Positions 15,296 through 24,223 of a DNA stretch of 37,168 nt are shown here, piece after piece. A program made the translations under genes and the position numbers. Within the stretch, counting starts at the first letter, position 1; every line of letters starts with the position of its first letter. This DNA is from an uncultured Clostridia bacterium (GTDB lineage Bacteria; Bacillota; Clostridia; Peptostreptococcales; Anaerovoracaceae), in NCBI GenBank assembly GCA_945788655.1, contig CALZMV010000001.1, forward strand, positions 1-37,168, given 5' to 3'. The notes below the pieces were generated by a model that was not told where the DNA came from, did no database searches, and saw only the letters and a program-made list of their open reading frames with translations.

Positions 15296-17237
15296 GCATT
15301 TCTATAATTTTCTCTTCATCAATAATTGGAATTCCAAGCTCTTTTGCTTTTTTGTTTTTGCCGCTTGTAGATGAAGTATCGTTGTTTATTAAAAAGCTTG
15401 TTTTGGAGCTCACGGAGCCGGATACTTTGCCTCCTGCAAGTTCGATTTTCTTTTTTAAGGCATCTCTGTTTTCGAAATTGTTAAGGCTTCCGGTTATTAC
15501 GAATATCTTACCACTCAGACTGTCTTTAACTTCTTCTTCATGTTCGTCTAAAACTAGAACCTGGAGCAAGTCTCTAACCATCTTTTGGTTATCCTCGTTG
15601 TTGAAGAACTTTACGAAGTTTTCTGCCATAACATCCCCAATTCCTTCAATAGTTGTCAGTTCTTCAAAGGTAAGACTCTGGATTTTTTCCCATTTATTTT
15701 TCGCAAATTTTGCAATAAGTCTGGCATTTGCCTTTCCGATTCCAGGAATGCCCAGGCTGTACAAAAGTCTTTCAGGTGTGGTGTTTTTTGCTTTTTCTGC
15801 TGACTCAATAAGGTTATCAAAGGACTTTTCACCGAATCCATCTAATTTTACAAAAGCTTCCTTATGATTTTCCAATGAGAACAAATCCGCAAGTTCCTTT
15901 ACCATTCCTTCTGAAACCAGCTTTTCTATAGTCATTTCAGAAAGGCCTTCGATATTCATTGCATCTCTGGAAACAAAAAGTGCCAGCCTTTTTATGTGTT
16001 TTGCAAGGCACTCTTCATTGGTGCAGAAGAGTGTCTGAACACCGTTTTCATCTTTGATTACAGTTTCTTTGCCGCATACAGGACATGTGCAAGGAATGGA
16101 AATATTGTTGCTCTTTGTGTGATTCTCAGCAATCTGTGGAATAATCATGTTGGCCTTATAAACAGATATTATATCCCCTATTCCAAGCTGAAGCTCTCTC
16201 ATTACACTGATATTGTGAACTGATGCCCTGCTTACAGTTGTTCCCTCAAGTTCCACAGGCTCGAATATTGCTACAGGATTTATTAACCCTGTTCTTGATG
16301 CACTCCACTCGATTTCCTTCAGTGTTGTCTCCTTTAGCTCATCCTTCCACTTAAAAGCAATTGCATCTCTTGGGAACTTTGAGGTTTTTCCTAAAGATTC
16401 TCCATAGGCTATGTCATTGTAAATCAGAACCAAGCCATCTGATGGGACCGGGTTTGATTCAATCTTCTCGCTGAAATCTTTAACGGCAGCCTTAATAGTA
16501 TCTCCTATAACAATCTGTCTGTATACCACTGCAAAACCCTGTTTTTCAAGCCAGTCCATCTGCTGCGTTCTCTTCTGAAACTCTATTCCCTCTGCTGATA
16601 CAAGTGTAAACCCATAAAACTTCACGTTTCTTTGAGCTGTTACTTCATTGTTAAGCTGTCTGACAGAGCCTGAACATAGATTCCTCGGATTCTTGTACTT
16701 GGCGGATTCTTCGTCGATAGTTTCGTTTATTTTTTCAAAATCCTCATAAGAAATAACCGCCTCTCCCCTTATAACCAGCCTGCCCTTAAAGTCGATATTC
16801 AACGGCAGATTTGTAAAAACTTTGGCGTTATTGGTTATTACTTCACCGACTTCACCGTTTCCTCTCGTAACAGCTTTTACCAGCTTACCTTCTTCATAGG
16901 TAAGTACAATTGTAAGGCCGTCCAGCTTCCACGATAACACTCCTTCATGATCATTAAGCCATGCCTTAAGCGCATCCACATCCTTTGTCTTGTCTAGCGA
17001 AAGCATTTTTGAAGGATGTGCCTCCTTTGGCAGATCAGAAAGCACCTCATAACCCACATTTATCGTAGGGCTGTTGGAAAAAACAGTACCTGTTTCCTTC
17101 TCGAGATTGCAAAGCTCATCGTACAGCTTGTCATACTCGATATTTGGCATTATTTCTCTGCTTTCCTGATAATAAGCAAGGGATGCCTCATTTAGAATTT
17201 CTATCAGTTCTTTTATTCTATCTATCTTATTATTCAT
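15285..17237 (-). CDS. ligA: NAD-dependent DNA ligase
   Basis: LigA seals nicks using NAD+. The 650-residue protein has the adenylated lysine in KLDG (Lys104), GEAVISYEDF, the NPRN...GSVRQL block, and FKW at 295-297. Zinc-finger cysteines are at 385, 388, 405 and 410. Helix-hairpin-helix repeats and a C-terminal BRCT domain from about 565 (LSGKIFVITGSL) follow. It differs from the E. coli type in conserved places: DGLVLIYND replaces DGVVIKVND (no lysine), TRGNG replaces TRGDG, and NLCSGSVRQ replaces NAAAGSLRQ. From memory, other Clostridia carry ligases of this sort. Its ATG overlaps the pcrA stop in TGATG, so the two genes are translationally coupled, as befits the common pcrA-ligA pair. Confidence 0.94.
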   Translation of the reverse strand: MNNKIDRIKELIEILNEASLAYYQESREIMPNIEYDKLYDELCNLEKETGTVFSNSPTINVGYEVLSDLPKEAHPSKMLSLDKTKDVDALKAWLNDHEGVLSWKLDGLTIVLTYEEGKLVKAVTRGNGEVGEVITNNAKVFTNLPLNIDFKGRLVIRGEAVISYEDFEKINETIDEESAKYKNPRNLCSGSVRQLNNEVTAQRNVKFYGFTLVSAEGIEFQKRTQQMDWLEKQGFAVVYRQIVIGDTIKAAVKDFSEKIESNPVPSDGLVLIYNDIAYGESLGKTSKFPRDAIAFKWKDELKETTLKEIEWSASRTGLINPVAIFEPVELEGTTVSRASVHNISVMRELQLGIGDIISVYKANMIIPQIAENHTKSNNISIPCTCPVCGKETVIKDENGVQTLFCTNEECLAKHIKRLALFVSRDAMNIEGLSEMTIEKLVSEGMVKELADLFSLENHKEAFVKLDGFGEKSFDNLIESAEKAKNTTPERLLYSLGIPGIGKANARLIAKFAKNKWEKIQSLTFEELTTIEGIGDVMAENFVKFFNNEDNQKMVRDLLQVLVLDEHEEEVKDSLSGKIFVITGSLNNFENRDALKKKIELAGGKVSGSVSSKTSFLINNDTSSTSGKNKKAKELGIPIIDEEKIIEMLEM

Positions 17238-19474
17238 CAGTTATCACCTGTGTATTTTTTTAGAGGAGCAAAGCCCTTAGCCAACTTTTTACGGCCTACG
17301 CTGTCAAACATGACCGTGATGGTCTTTTCATCAGCTTCTATTACTATACCTTTTCCAAATTTGCCATGGGATATGACATCTCCGGAATCAAAATTATCGC
17401 TTTCTGAAGATGCGTTTTTCTTGGCTACATATTTGGCACTTTTCAGTGCATCATAAGGCTTAAATGCCGGCTGAGCAAATCCATCCAATGATCCTGTATC
17501 TATTCCAAGGCTGTTGTTTGTTTTGCGATTCGGAATATATACAGCATCTCCGTTTTCATCCAGAACCTTAGGATCCATTTCTCTCATAAATACCGACTCT
17601 CTGGTGTAATCTCCTTGTCCGTACATTACGCGATATGCAGCACTACTCATAAACAATCGTTCCTTGGCTCTCGTTATTCCTACATAGCAAAGCCTTCGTT
17701 CTTCTTCCAGCTTTTCTTCAGAGTCCATGGATCTGTGACTAGGAAATAATCCATCTTCCATTCCCGGCATGAATACGACAGGAAACTCCAGACCCTTTGC
17801 ACTATGCAATGTCATAAGTGTAACTTTACCTGACTCCTCGTCATATTTATCGGCATCTCCATTGGTAGCCACTCTCTCGAGAAACTCTTCCAGTGTAGCT
17901 TCTTCTCCCTGCTCCTGCTTTTCTTTTTCAAAATCGTAAATAAATGATTTAAAATCCAGAAGATTTTCAATTCTTCCCTCTGCTTCAACGGTGTTTTCAT
18001 CCTCAAGCGCCTTCATATACCCAGTTCTTACCATAAGGCTGTCATATATATCGGACAGCTTCATATTTTCCTTCTGGTCTCTGCAGGTCAGGATAACCTG
18101 TACCATGTTCCTGACAGCGTCTCTCGCCTTTGCAGGAAGCGAAGAAATAATTTCTTCATCCTCCAGTACTTCCAAAAGAGACTGCTCTCTTACCATAGCC
18201 AGGGTGCGAAGTTTTTCAATGGTCTTTGCTCCCATTCCTCGTTTAGGCTCGTTGATAACCCTAAGAAGTGCCATTTCGTCTTTAGGATTAACCACCAACC
18301 TCATGTATGAAATCATATCCTTTGTTTCTTTTCTCTCATAAAAGCTGAATCCGGAAAGAATCTGATGAGGTATGCCATTTTTTCTCAATATGTCTTCAAA
18401 AAGGCGCGATTGGGCGTTAGTCCTATAAAGGATTGCAAAATCGTCGTATTTTCTGAAAGGGCCTTTCAAAAGCTGAATTTCTCTGGCAATATATCTTGCT
18501 TCTTCCTTATCGTTGTCAAGTCTTGCATATACAATTTTGTGTCCTGATTCCTCTTCAGTCCAGAGCTTCTTTGGCTTTCTTCCTTTGTTGTTTTTTATTA
18601 CAGAATGAGCCGCTTCTAAAATATTGCCACAGGAGCGATAGTTCTGTTCAAGCTTTATTACCTTTGCCTGTGGGAAATCCTTTTCAAAATCGAGAATATT
18701 CCTGATATCTGCGCCTCTCCACTCGTATATGCATTGATCATCATCACCGACAACACATAAATTTTTATGTACATCAGCCAGGAGCTTAATAATCTGATAT
18801 TGAATATGGTTTGTATCCTGGTATTCGTCTACCATAATATACGAGAACACTCGCTGATATTCCCTTAAGATATCCTCGTTGTCTCTGAGAACATGAAGGG
18901 CATACCTTAAAAGATCATCAAAATCCATGGCATTATTCTTTTTTAACCTTGCCTGATATTCCTTGTATACGTTGTAAATTACCTTGGTCTTAGGAGTCAT
19001 TCCTTCAATTTCAATGAATTCTTCAGGGCCTAAATCGTTCTCCTTTGAGTTAGATACAATCGCCATTATATATGGTATAGGATACTCCTTTGTATCGATG
19101 TTGAAGTCCTTTAATATAGCCTTGTAAAGTGCCTTCTGATCCACAGTGTCGTACACTACAAAATTTCTTTCATAGCCTATTTCGCGGCAATGCTCCCTTA
19201 AAATTCGAAGGCTCATAGAGTGAAAAGTAAGAATCCACATTCCCGGAACTGTTCCAACAAGTTTTTCAACTCTTTCTCTCATTTCTTTGGCTGCTTTATT
19301 AGTAAAAGTAACAGCAAGTATCTTATACGGACTTACTCCCTGCTCAATCAGATATGCAATTCTGTGAGTCATTGTAGCCGTCTTGCCGCTTCCTGCTCCT
19401 GCGAGAATCAAAAGCGGACCCTCTATGTGCATGGCTGCTTCTTTTTGCTGCTGGTTTAAATGTTCTAAATTCAT
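17237..19474 (-). CDS. pcrA: ATP-dependent DNA helicase PcrA/UvrD
   Basis: PcrA is a superfamily 1A 3'-to-5' helicase acting in repair and in clearing proteins from DNA. The 745-residue length is typical. The Q motif LNQQQKEAA, Walker A GAGSGKT (Lys31), FTNKAAKEM, VDEYQDTN at 215-222, EQNYRS, VTLMTLHSAKGLEFP and VGITRAKERL follow in the family order. The C-terminal end carries the Tudor-like RNA polymerase-binding segment (HGKFGKGIVIEADEKTITVMF). It is the first gene of pcrA-ligA and has an extended -10 promoter in the 99-bp gap before it. Confidence 0.97.
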   Translation of the reverse strand: MNLEHLNQQQKEAAMHIEGPLLILAGAGSGKTATMTHRIAYLIEQGVSPYKILAVTFTNKAAKEMRERVEKLVGTVPGMWILTFHSMSLRILREHCREIGYERNFVVYDTVDQKALYKAILKDFNIDTKEYPIPYIMAIVSNSKENDLGPEEFIEIEGMTPKTKVIYNVYKEYQARLKKNNAMDFDDLLRYALHVLRDNEDILREYQRVFSYIMVDEYQDTNHIQYQIIKLLADVHKNLCVVGDDDQCIYEWRGADIRNILDFEKDFPQAKVIKLEQNYRSCGNILEAAHSVIKNNKGRKPKKLWTEEESGHKIVYARLDNDKEEARYIAREIQLLKGPFRKYDDFAILYRTNAQSRLFEDILRKNGIPHQILSGFSFYERKETKDMISYMRLVVNPKDEMALLRVINEPKRGMGAKTIEKLRTLAMVREQSLLEVLEDEEIISSLPAKARDAVRNMVQVILTCRDQKENMKLSDIYDSLMVRTGYMKALEDENTVEAEGRIENLLDFKSFIYDFEKEKQEQGEEATLEEFLERVATNGDADKYDEESGKVTLMTLHSAKGLEFPVVFMPGMEDGLFPSHRSMDSEEKLEEERRLCYVGITRAKERLFMSSAAYRVMYGQGDYTRESVFMREMDPKVLDENGDAVYIPNRKTNNSLGIDTGSLDGFAQPAFKPYDALKSAKYVAKKNASSESDNFDSGDVISHGKFGKGIVIEADEKTITVMFDSVGRKKLAKGFAPLKKYTGDN

Positions 19475-19510
19475 AACACCTGTTTATTCCTTTTTCATTT
19501 TTGCCTGTCT

Positions 19511-19519
19511 ATTATATCA
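19511..19519 (-). promoter_or_regulatory. Extended -10 promoter of pcrA
   Basis: TGATATAAT on the minus strand lies about 37 bp upstream of the pcrA ATG. A matching -35 at 16-18 bp was not found, as expected for an extended -10 element. Confidence 0.5.
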
Positions 19520-19573
19520 TTACTCCCTGCGATTTTCCATACAAACTGAAGAAGAGCGCTGCTTTTGTCACGA

Positions 19574-20194
19574 TTATGTGTTTTTCATGATTATTTGTTC
19601 TATCATATTTGCCGCATGATCGCAAAGGTCGCAGCAATCTTCTAAACTGTCATAGATAGCCTTGTGACCAATTAGAATCTTGGCATCAGTTTCATCCTGA
19701 AAGAGTTTGTATACCACTTCCGCATATTTTGCATCTGCTTCTTCTTCAATCTGTGTTATACTATCGAGGATATCCCTAAGCTTCTCAGGCTTTTTAAAAT
19801 CTCTCAGTCGTGATACCGCCTCATATAGAGCATTTACACACTTATCTATAATTTTAGCCAGTTCTTCCACGCCCTTTGGTGCAACATTTACATGATACAT
19901 ATAGAACTCCTGCACCGCTTCATCTAATGAATCAGAAATGTCTTCTATAATCTGCGAAAGCCGTAGAATATCCTCCTGATCGATGGGTGTGATGAATTCA
20001 GCTGTAAGTTTGAGAATAATGCTGCGGTGCAATTGATCTGCTGCGTGCTCTATCTCATGCATTCTTTCACATTTAAAAGCTAGATTGAATGGTGAATAAT
20101 TTTCAACCATATCTACAATAAGCTTTGATGCCTTTACACAGTATCCTGCCTGCTCCTCCACAAGCTTAAAATAATCATTCTTTATTTTCGCCAT
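19574..20194 (-). CDS. DUF47 (PhoU-like) protein, Pit accessory factor
   Basis: This 206-residue, all-helical cytoplasmic protein has the DUF47 pattern related to PhoU: the N-terminal FKLVEEQAGYCVKAS, the EIEHAADQLHRSI stretch and the acidic IEDISDSLDEAV helix. DUF47 genes usually accompany Pit transporters and are thought to modulate them. Its start codon lies 13 bp after the pit stop, and its AAAGGAG site overlaps that stop, so the two are one operon and probably coupled. Function beyond this pairing is inference. Confidence 0.92.
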   Translation of the reverse strand: MAKIKNDYFKLVEEQAGYCVKASKLIVDMVENYSPFNLAFKCERMHEIEHAADQLHRSIILKLTAEFITPIDQEDILRLSQIIEDISDSLDEAVQEFYMYHVNVAPKGVEELAKIIDKCVNALYEAVSRLRDFKKPEKLRDILDSITQIEEEADAKYAEVVYKLFQDETDAKILIGHKAIYDSLEDCCDLCDHAANMIEQIIMKNT

Positions 20195-20206
20195 TTTGAT
20201 ACTCCT

Positions 20207-21256
20207 TTACGCGAACAACATTAAAAACAGTTTGGCCATGCCGTAGCCTAAAATTCCACATCCCGGGAATGTAAATATCCATGTCAGCACTAATTCCTTT
20301 ACAATGGACCAGTTGACGTTGCTCAGCCTTCTCGCAGCACCTACCCCCATAATTGAAGTGGTCTTTGTATGTGTTGTGCTTACAGGGATTCCCGTTAGTG
20401 AAGACAAAAGCAGGCAGCAGGTTGCTGAAAAGTCCGCTGCAAAGCCTTGGTATGGCTTCAGTTTTACCATATCCATTCCAACGGATTTTATAATTCTGTA
20501 TCCTCCTATGGACGTGCCAAGACCCATAACTACCGAACAAAGCACCATGAGCCATATGGGTACCACGAAGCTTGTTGCATTGCTCTGTCCATTGGCAAAT
20601 GCTGCCCCAAGCAAAAATATTGCCATAAACTTCTGGCCGTCCTGGGCTCCGTGCATAAATGCCATTGCAGCTCCTCCGAAAATTTGTGCGCCTGAAAATA
20701 ATCTTTCCGTTCTGACTCTATTTTTATTCCTGAAAATTAATACTGTTATTTTTGCTGAAATATATCCTAAAAAAAAGCCGAGCAATGTCGATAATATGAT
20801 GCCATATATTACTTTCATCCATTCTTCGGGATTTATGCCTTGAAAGCTGTTCTGTATTGCTACAGCTGCCCCGGATATTCCTGCTATCAATGCATGGCTT
20901 TCACTGGTGGGGATTCCGAAATACCAGGCGGCAGTTGCCCATATTACTATAGCTGCCATGGCTGCGCACAATGCTATCAGTGATTTTTCTGCATCACCCC
21001 CGAAATCCACCATGTTGTATATAGTCATAGCTACTGATGCATTTATGACAGTCATGACAAATACTCCAAAGAAGTTTAATACTGCAGCCATTATAATTGC
21101 TTTACGTACACCAATTGCTCTTGTAGACACACATGTTGCAATGGCGTTTGGTGCGTCAGTCCAACCGTTTACCAATATCACACCCAAAGTTAGTATTGTC
21201 GAAATCATCAACATGGCATTCCCCTGCAGCTGCCCCATGAAATCTGCTATCGTCAT
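20207..21256 (-). CDS. pit: Low-affinity inorganic phosphate transporter, Pit family
   Basis: Pit transporters move metal-phosphate complexes across the cytoplasmic membrane with protons or sodium. The 349-residue product has about ten membrane segments and the two family repeats: GWTDAPNAIATCVSTRAIG near the N-terminus and GIPVSTTHTKTTSIMG near the C-terminus. A TTG start at 21259 is possible, but ATG 21256 sits seven bases from AGGAGG and is preferred. It is followed by the DUF47 partner. A TGATATAAT promoter element lies at 21292-21300. Confidence 0.92.
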   Translation of the reverse strand: MTIADFMGQLQGNAMLMISTILTLGVILVNGWTDAPNAIATCVSTRAIGVRKAIIMAAVLNFFGVFVMTVINASVAMTIYNMVDFGGDAEKSLIALCAAMAAIVIWATAAWYFGIPTSESHALIAGISGAAVAIQNSFQGINPEEWMKVIYGIILSTLLGFFLGYISAKITVLIFRNKNRVRTERLFSGAQIFGGAAMAFMHGAQDGQKFMAIFLLGAAFANGQSNATSFVVPIWLMVLCSVVMGLGTSIGGYRIIKSVGMDMVKLKPYQGFAADFSATCCLLLSSLTGIPVSTTHTKTTSIMGVGAARRLSNVNWSIVKELVLTWIFTFPGCGILGYGMAKLFLMLFA

Positions 21257-21291
21257 CAATACCCCTCCTCGCAGAATTCTATTATTACTTA

Positions 21292-21300
21292 TTATATCAA
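21292..21300 (-). promoter_or_regulatory. Extended -10 promoter of the pit-DUF47 operon
   Basis: TGATATAAT on the minus strand lies between the alpha-operon terminator and the pit start, about 36 bp upstream of the ATG. No clear -35 is seen. Confidence 0.55.
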
Positions 21301-21348
21301 TTTTCTTATAAAGAATTTGTTCATATATTATTATGGCAAAAAATGCAG

Positions 21349-21375
21349 CAAAAAACCCCGCTGATTTCAGCGGGG
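21349..21375 (-). terminator. Terminator of the S10-spc-alpha ribosomal operon
   Basis: On the minus strand CCCCGCTG (21368-21375) and CAGCGGGG (21356-21363) form a GC-rich stem with a four-base loop, followed by six T. It lies 29 bp after the rplQ stop and is the first strong terminator seen after the S10 promoter. Confidence 0.93.
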
Positions 21376-21403
21376 CTTGCAGTTTGTTGATATATTGTGT
21401 GAA

Positions 21404-21745
21404 TTATACTAATTCTAAGAAAACAACTTCTGCGTTGTCGCCCTTTCTAGGTCCTAACTTTAGAATTCTTGTATATCCACCATTTCTTTCAGCATACTTA
21501 GGTGCGATTTCTTCGAACAGCTTTGTAACTACGTCTTCATCGAAAACATAAGCTAAAACCTGTCTTCTTGCGTGAAGATCACCGCGCTTTGCCAAAGTGA
21601 TTAATTTTTCTGCTTCTCTTCTGGCTTCCTTTGCTCTGCAGTCAGTTGTCTGAATTCTGCCTTCTCTGAATAAATCAGTTACAAGGTTTCTTAACATTGA
21701 CTTTCTGTGAGCAGAAGGTCTACCAAGTTTTCTGTATCCTGGCAT
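21404..21745 (-). CDS. rplQ: 50S ribosomal protein L17
   Basis: L17 binds 23S rRNA near the outer end of the exit tunnel. The 113-residue product starts MPGYRKLGRPSAHRKSMLRNL, the family hallmark, and ends in the usual RILKLGPRKGDNAEVVFLEL. It is the last gene of the alpha operon, 25 bp after rpoA. In many Firmicutes ecfA, ecfT, truA, rplM and rpsI follow; here a terminator and the phosphate transport operon follow instead. Confidence 0.98.
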   Translation of the reverse strand: MPGYRKLGRPSAHRKSMLRNLVTDLFREGRIQTTDCRAKEARREAEKLITLAKRGDLHARRQVLAYVFDEDVVTKLFEEIAPKYAERNGGYTRILKLGPRKGDNAEVVFLELV

Positions 21746-21770
21746 TTATAGATTCTCCTTTCCTAGCGAA

Positions 21771-22715
21771 TTAATCGTCGCTTGGTCTAAGACCAAGACC
21801 TAATTCTTCCAATTTAGCTTTTACTTCATCAAGAGATTTCTTTCCAAGGTTTCTAACCTTCATCATGTCATCTTCTGATTTCTGAGTAAGTTCTTCTACT
21901 GTGTTGATAGCTGCTCTCTTCAGGCAGTTGAAAGAACGAACTGAAAGCTCAAGTTCTTCAATAGTCATTTCAAGAGCCTTTTCCTTCTGGTCTTCTTCCT
22001 TCTCAACCATGATTTCCATGGAGCCGGTAGCATCAGTGAGCTGGATAAACAGGTTAAGGTGTTCCTGCATAATCTTAGCTCCGATGGACACGCCTTCGTC
22101 AGGAGTAATTGATCCGTCAGTCCAGATTTCAAGTACAAGTCTATCGTAGTCAGTAACCTGACCTACTCTGGTATTTTCTACTGTAAAATTAACCTTTCTT
22201 ACAGGGGTGTAAATTGAGTCAACAGGAATAACTGAAATCGGTGTGCTTTCAGTCTTGTTCATCTCTGCCGGCACATAACCTCTGCCTCTTGCAAGATTGA
22301 TTTCCATAACAAGAGTTGCGTTCTCTTCGAGAGTTGCGATGTGAAGATCAGGGTTGAAGATCTCCATGTCTGAGTCGCCGATAATATCAGCCGCAGTTAC
22401 TTCCTTAGGACCTACTGCATTGATGATAACTCTCTTTGTGTTTTCGCCGTTTAATCTAACAGCAAGTTTCTTTAAGTTTAAGATGATTTCCGTAACATCT
22501 TCTTTGACGCCCGGTATAGTTGAAAACTCGTGAAGTACTCCGTCGATTTTTACTGATGTGACTGCTGCGCCCGGAAGTGAACTTAAAAGAATTCTTCTAA
22601 GTGCATTTCCCAGTGTTGTGCCATAGCCTCTTTCCAAAGGCTCTACTACGAATTTGCCGTAGTTTCCATCTTCATCAATATACTTATTGATTGTTGGTTT
22701 TTCGATTTCTATCAC
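21771..22715 (-). CDS. rpoA: RNA polymerase subunit alpha
   Basis: Alpha dimerises to nucleate RNA polymerase assembly, and its C-terminal domain binds UP elements and activators. The 314-residue protein has the N-terminal dimerisation domain (PLERGYGTTLGNALRRILLSSLPG). After an acidic linker near 230-240 comes the C-terminal domain with ELSVRSFNCLKRAAINTVEEL and LGLGLRPSDD. The start is GTG at 22715, with GGGAGG eight bases upstream. The C-terminal domain is relevant to the A-tract array upstream of the S10 promoter. Confidence 0.98.
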   Translation of the reverse strand: MIEIEKPTINKYIDEDGNYGKFVVEPLERGYGTTLGNALRRILLSSLPGAAVTSVKIDGVLHEFSTIPGVKEDVTEIILNLKKLAVRLNGENTKRVIINAVGPKEVTAADIIGDSDMEIFNPDLHIATLEENATLVMEINLARGRGYVPAEMNKTESTPISVIPVDSIYTPVRKVNFTVENTRVGQVTDYDRLVLEIWTDGSITPDEGVSIGAKIMQEHLNLFIQLTDATGSMEIMVEKEEDQKEKALEMTIEELELSVRSFNCLKRAAINTVEELTQKSEDDMMKVRNLGKKSLDEVKAKLEELGLGLRPSDD

Positions 22716-22769
22716 TCAAAAACCCTCCCTTTCATTCCAAGTTTCGCATTAACTTTCTATGCTACGCTA

Positions 22770-23390
22770 CTATTTGGAATATAACTCGACGATTAAGTGC
22801 TCTGCAATTGGAGTATCGATATCTTCTCTTCTTGGCATAGCAACAACTTTACCTTCCAGCTTGTCAACGTCAACGCTCATCCATCCAGGAACAGTGATTG
22901 ACATTTCTCTGATTTCCTTGAATTTAGGTGACTTCTGGCTCTTTTCCTTTACTGCGATAACGTCTCCGGCCTTAACTTCCATTGAAGGAATGTCTGCCTT
23001 CTTGCCGTTTACAGTGAAGTGTCCATGAGTAACAAGCTGACGAGCTTCTTTTCTTGATGCAGCAAAGCCAAGTCTGAATACTACATTGTCCAGTCTTGTT
23101 TCAAGTAAGATAAGAAGGTTTTCACCAGTCTTACCAGGCTTCTTTGCAGCCTTGTCGAATAAGTTTCTGAACTGAGTTTCCTGCATTCCGTAGAATCTCT
23201 TTGCTTTCTGCTTTTCTCTTAACTGATTGCCGTAGTCTGACTGTTTCTTTCTAGCCTGACCGTGCTGTCCAGGAGCGTAATTTCTTCTTTCAATAGCACA
23301 TTTGCTGCTGTAGCATCTTTCGCCCTTTAAGAAAAGCTTCTGACCTTCTCTTCTGCATAATTTGCAGTTTGCATCTGTATATCTTGACAT
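22770..23390 (-). CDS. rpsD: 30S ribosomal protein S4 (zinc-binding form)
   Basis: S4 is a primary 16S rRNA binding protein that starts 30S assembly. The 206-residue product has four cysteines at 9, 12, 26 and 31, the zinc-binding form, and the S4 RNA-binding domain (RLDNVVFRLGFAASRKEARQLVTHGHF). In E. coli S4 represses the alpha operon through an mRNA pseudoknot before rpsM. Here rpsD is in that operon and a foldable spacer precedes rpsM, so similar feedback is plausible. Confidence 0.98.
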   Translation of the reverse strand: MSRYTDANCKLCRREGQKLFLKGERCYSSKCAIERRNYAPGQHGQARKKQSDYGNQLREKQKAKRFYGMQETQFRNLFDKAAKKPGKTGENLLILLETRLDNVVFRLGFAASRKEARQLVTHGHFTVNGKKADIPSMEVKAGDVIAVKEKSQKSPKFKEIREMSITVPGWMSVDVDKLEGKVVAMPRREDIDTPIAEHLIVELYSK

Positions 23391-23409
23391 TTAAATTACT
23401 CCTCCTTTC

Positions 23410-23808
23410 CTAGACTCTTCTTCTCTTTGGCGGTCTGCAGCCGTTATGAGGGATTGGTGTGATATCTCTGATCATAGTGATTTCAAGTCCTGCAGTCTGA
23501 AGTGCTCTGATAGCAGCTTCTCTGCCGGAGCCAGGTCCCTTTACATAAACTTCTACAGTCTTAAGACCATGTTCCATTGCACCCTTAGCTGCTTCTTCAG
23601 CTGCCATCTGAGCTGCGAATGGAGTTGATTTTCTTGAACCCTTGAATCCAAGGGAACCTGCGGATGACCATGAAAGTGCATTTCCGCTCATATCTGTCAG
23701 AGTAACTAAAGTATTGTTAAAGGTGGACTGGATATGTGCCTGGCCTTTTTCAATATTCTTACGTTCTCTCTTCTTTTTTCTAACTGTTTTCTTTACAGTC
23801 TTAGCCAT
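23410..23808 (-). CDS. rpsK: 30S ribosomal protein S11
   Basis: S11 lies on the 30S platform near the decoding site of mRNA exit. The 132-residue product has the typical core GQAHIQSTFNNTLVTLTDMSG and ends NGCRPPKRRRV, as in nearly all bacteria. It starts 15 bp after rpsM and is followed by rpsD 19 bp on. Confidence 0.98.
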   Translation of the reverse strand: MAKTVKKTVRKKKRERKNIEKGQAHIQSTFNNTLVTLTDMSGNALSWSSAGSLGFKGSRKSTPFAAQMAAEEAAKGAMEHGLKTVEVYVKGPGSGREAAIRALQTAGLEITMIRDITPIPHNGCRPPKRRRV

Positions 23809-23823
23809 TACGTCCTACCTCCT

Positions 23824-24201
23824 TTACTTACCTGCTTTTTTCTTTCTGCCAACGGTCTTCTTCGGACCCTTGCGAGTTCTTGCATTTGTCTTAGTTTTCT
23901 GACCTCTTACAGGGAGACCTCTTCTGTGTCTGATTCCTCTGTATGAACCGATTTCCATAAGTCTCTTAATATTTAAGGAAACCTCTCTTCTCAGATCACC
24001 TTCTACGAGGTAGTCTTCGTCAATGATTTTTCTGATTTTACCAGCTTCATCTTCAGTCAGGTCCTTAACTCTTGTGTCAGGGTTAATGCCAGCCTTCTCT
24101 AAAATAGCTAATGAAGTTGGTCTGCCGATACCATAGATGTAGGTTAAACCGATTTCTACTCTTTTTTCTCTTGGTAAGTCAACACCGGCTATACGAGCCA
24201 T
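23824..24201 (-). CDS. rpsM: 30S ribosomal protein S13
   Basis: S13 sits in the 30S head and contacts the 50S subunit and tRNA. The 125-residue product starts MARIAGVDLPREKRVEIGLTYIYGIG and ends in a basic tail (RRGLPVRGQKTKTNARTRKGP and further Lys). GGAAGGAG lies seven bases before the ATG. It is the first gene after the unusually long 136-bp spacer that carries two interacting hairpins, so its translation may be the control point for the distal operon. Confidence 0.98.
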   Translation of the reverse strand: MARIAGVDLPREKRVEIGLTYIYGIGRPTSLAILEKAGINPDTRVKDLTEDEAGKIRKIIDEDYLVEGDLRREVSLNIKRLMEIGSYRGIRHRRGLPVRGQKTKTNARTRKGPKKTVGRKKKAGK

Positions 24202-24223
24202 ATTTTTCTCCTTCCCCCATCTT

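Noticed and set aside
20304..20843. Long open frame of 179 codons on the plus strand opposite pit, and similar ones opposite ligA (15352-15867) and rplE (30308-30802)
   Set aside because: They lie antisense to clear conserved genes, lack ribosome sites and have no recognisable protein pattern; they mirror the codon structure of the real genes.
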